A stretch of 64,000 bases of DNA from Piper betle (Eukaryota; Streptophyta; Magnoliopsida; Piperales; Piperaceae): the NCBI GenBank assembly GCA_033002965.1, contig JAURVB010009299.1:55052-119051 (forward strand). Direction: 5' to 3'. The notes under the pieces were generated by a model. It saw only the letters and a list, made by a program, of their open reading frames with translations. It had not been told where the DNA came from and made no database searches. The translations under genes and the position numbers were made by a program. This document shows positions 63,850 to 64,000 of this stretch, piece after piece; position 1 is the stretch's first letter; every line of letters starts with the position of its first letter.

Positions 63850-64000
63850 GAGCTTTATATACATGAGCTACACTTCATATAGTTTATATGAACTACACAT
63901 TTTATTTAGAGTAGTTTAGCATGTCCCACTACTCAAAATACAAATAGATAAATGGAAAAATAAATATTAAGGGAAATTATAAAATTTTAACTCAATTTGG

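Overview
The window is nuclear DNA of a flowering plant. It has spliced genes with GT-AG introns in an AT-rich background, GC-rich coding exons, plant-type families (PPR, PLATZ, X8/CBM43, DUF674), an intron-containing elongator tRNA-Met, and dense DNA-transposon and Ty3/gypsy remnants. The strong GC contrast between exons and introns would suit a monocot or early-diverging angiosperm, but I cannot assign a species.

Left third (1-23.3 kb) is mobile-element territory. It holds inverted-repeat elements (290-735; arms at 3003 and 4040), a small two-exon gene fragment (5269-5455, minus), and a hAT element with a BED-finger transposase remnant (6417-7771). A segmental duplication follows, whose two copies (about 7595-12432 and 15598-21528) each carry the same Ty3/gypsy insertion with its left flank. 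Copy A has lost reverse transcriptase/RNase H. Its 3' LTR is shared with a third, truncated element B that is fused to a DUF674 first exon. Copy C is full length with a TGGTA target duplication but degenerate genes. A broken PLS-type PPR gene abuts copy C.

Middle (23.3-41.5 kb), all on the minus strand except the tRNA: a BTB/POZ-WD40-like gene (27498-28870), a secreted proline-rich X8 protein gene (29794-31375), a decayed seven-exon choline-phosphate cytidylyltransferase gene (32083-36111) with a tandem array in intron 1, an intron-bearing tRNA-Met (36696-36783, plus), and an unassigned coiled-coil gene (39264-40208 recognised).

Right third (41.5-64 kb): long AT-rich intergenic DNA around two good genes, V-ATPase subunit D (47666-48449, minus, with a 5'-UTR intron) and a PLATZ zinc-binding protein (52384-55905, plus, four exons, intact), then a Tourist-like MITE with TAA target duplications, other repeats and a (TA)23 microsatellite.

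The genes are unrelated housekeeping or regulatory loci, not a pathway cluster. The two most useful observations are these. (1) Almost every frameshift in the otherwise good genes is a one-unit contraction of a homopolymer or dinucleotide run, pointing to base-level assembly errors rather than gene death. (2) By contrast, the cytidylyltransferase locus carries substitution-type lesions (lost splice donor, CpG-type nonsense and missense changes) and looks like a real unprocessed pseudogene. I found no CRISPR, bacterial-type operon or convincing undescribed system; the most novel structure is the duplicated, LTR-sharing retroelement cluster fused to a host exon.
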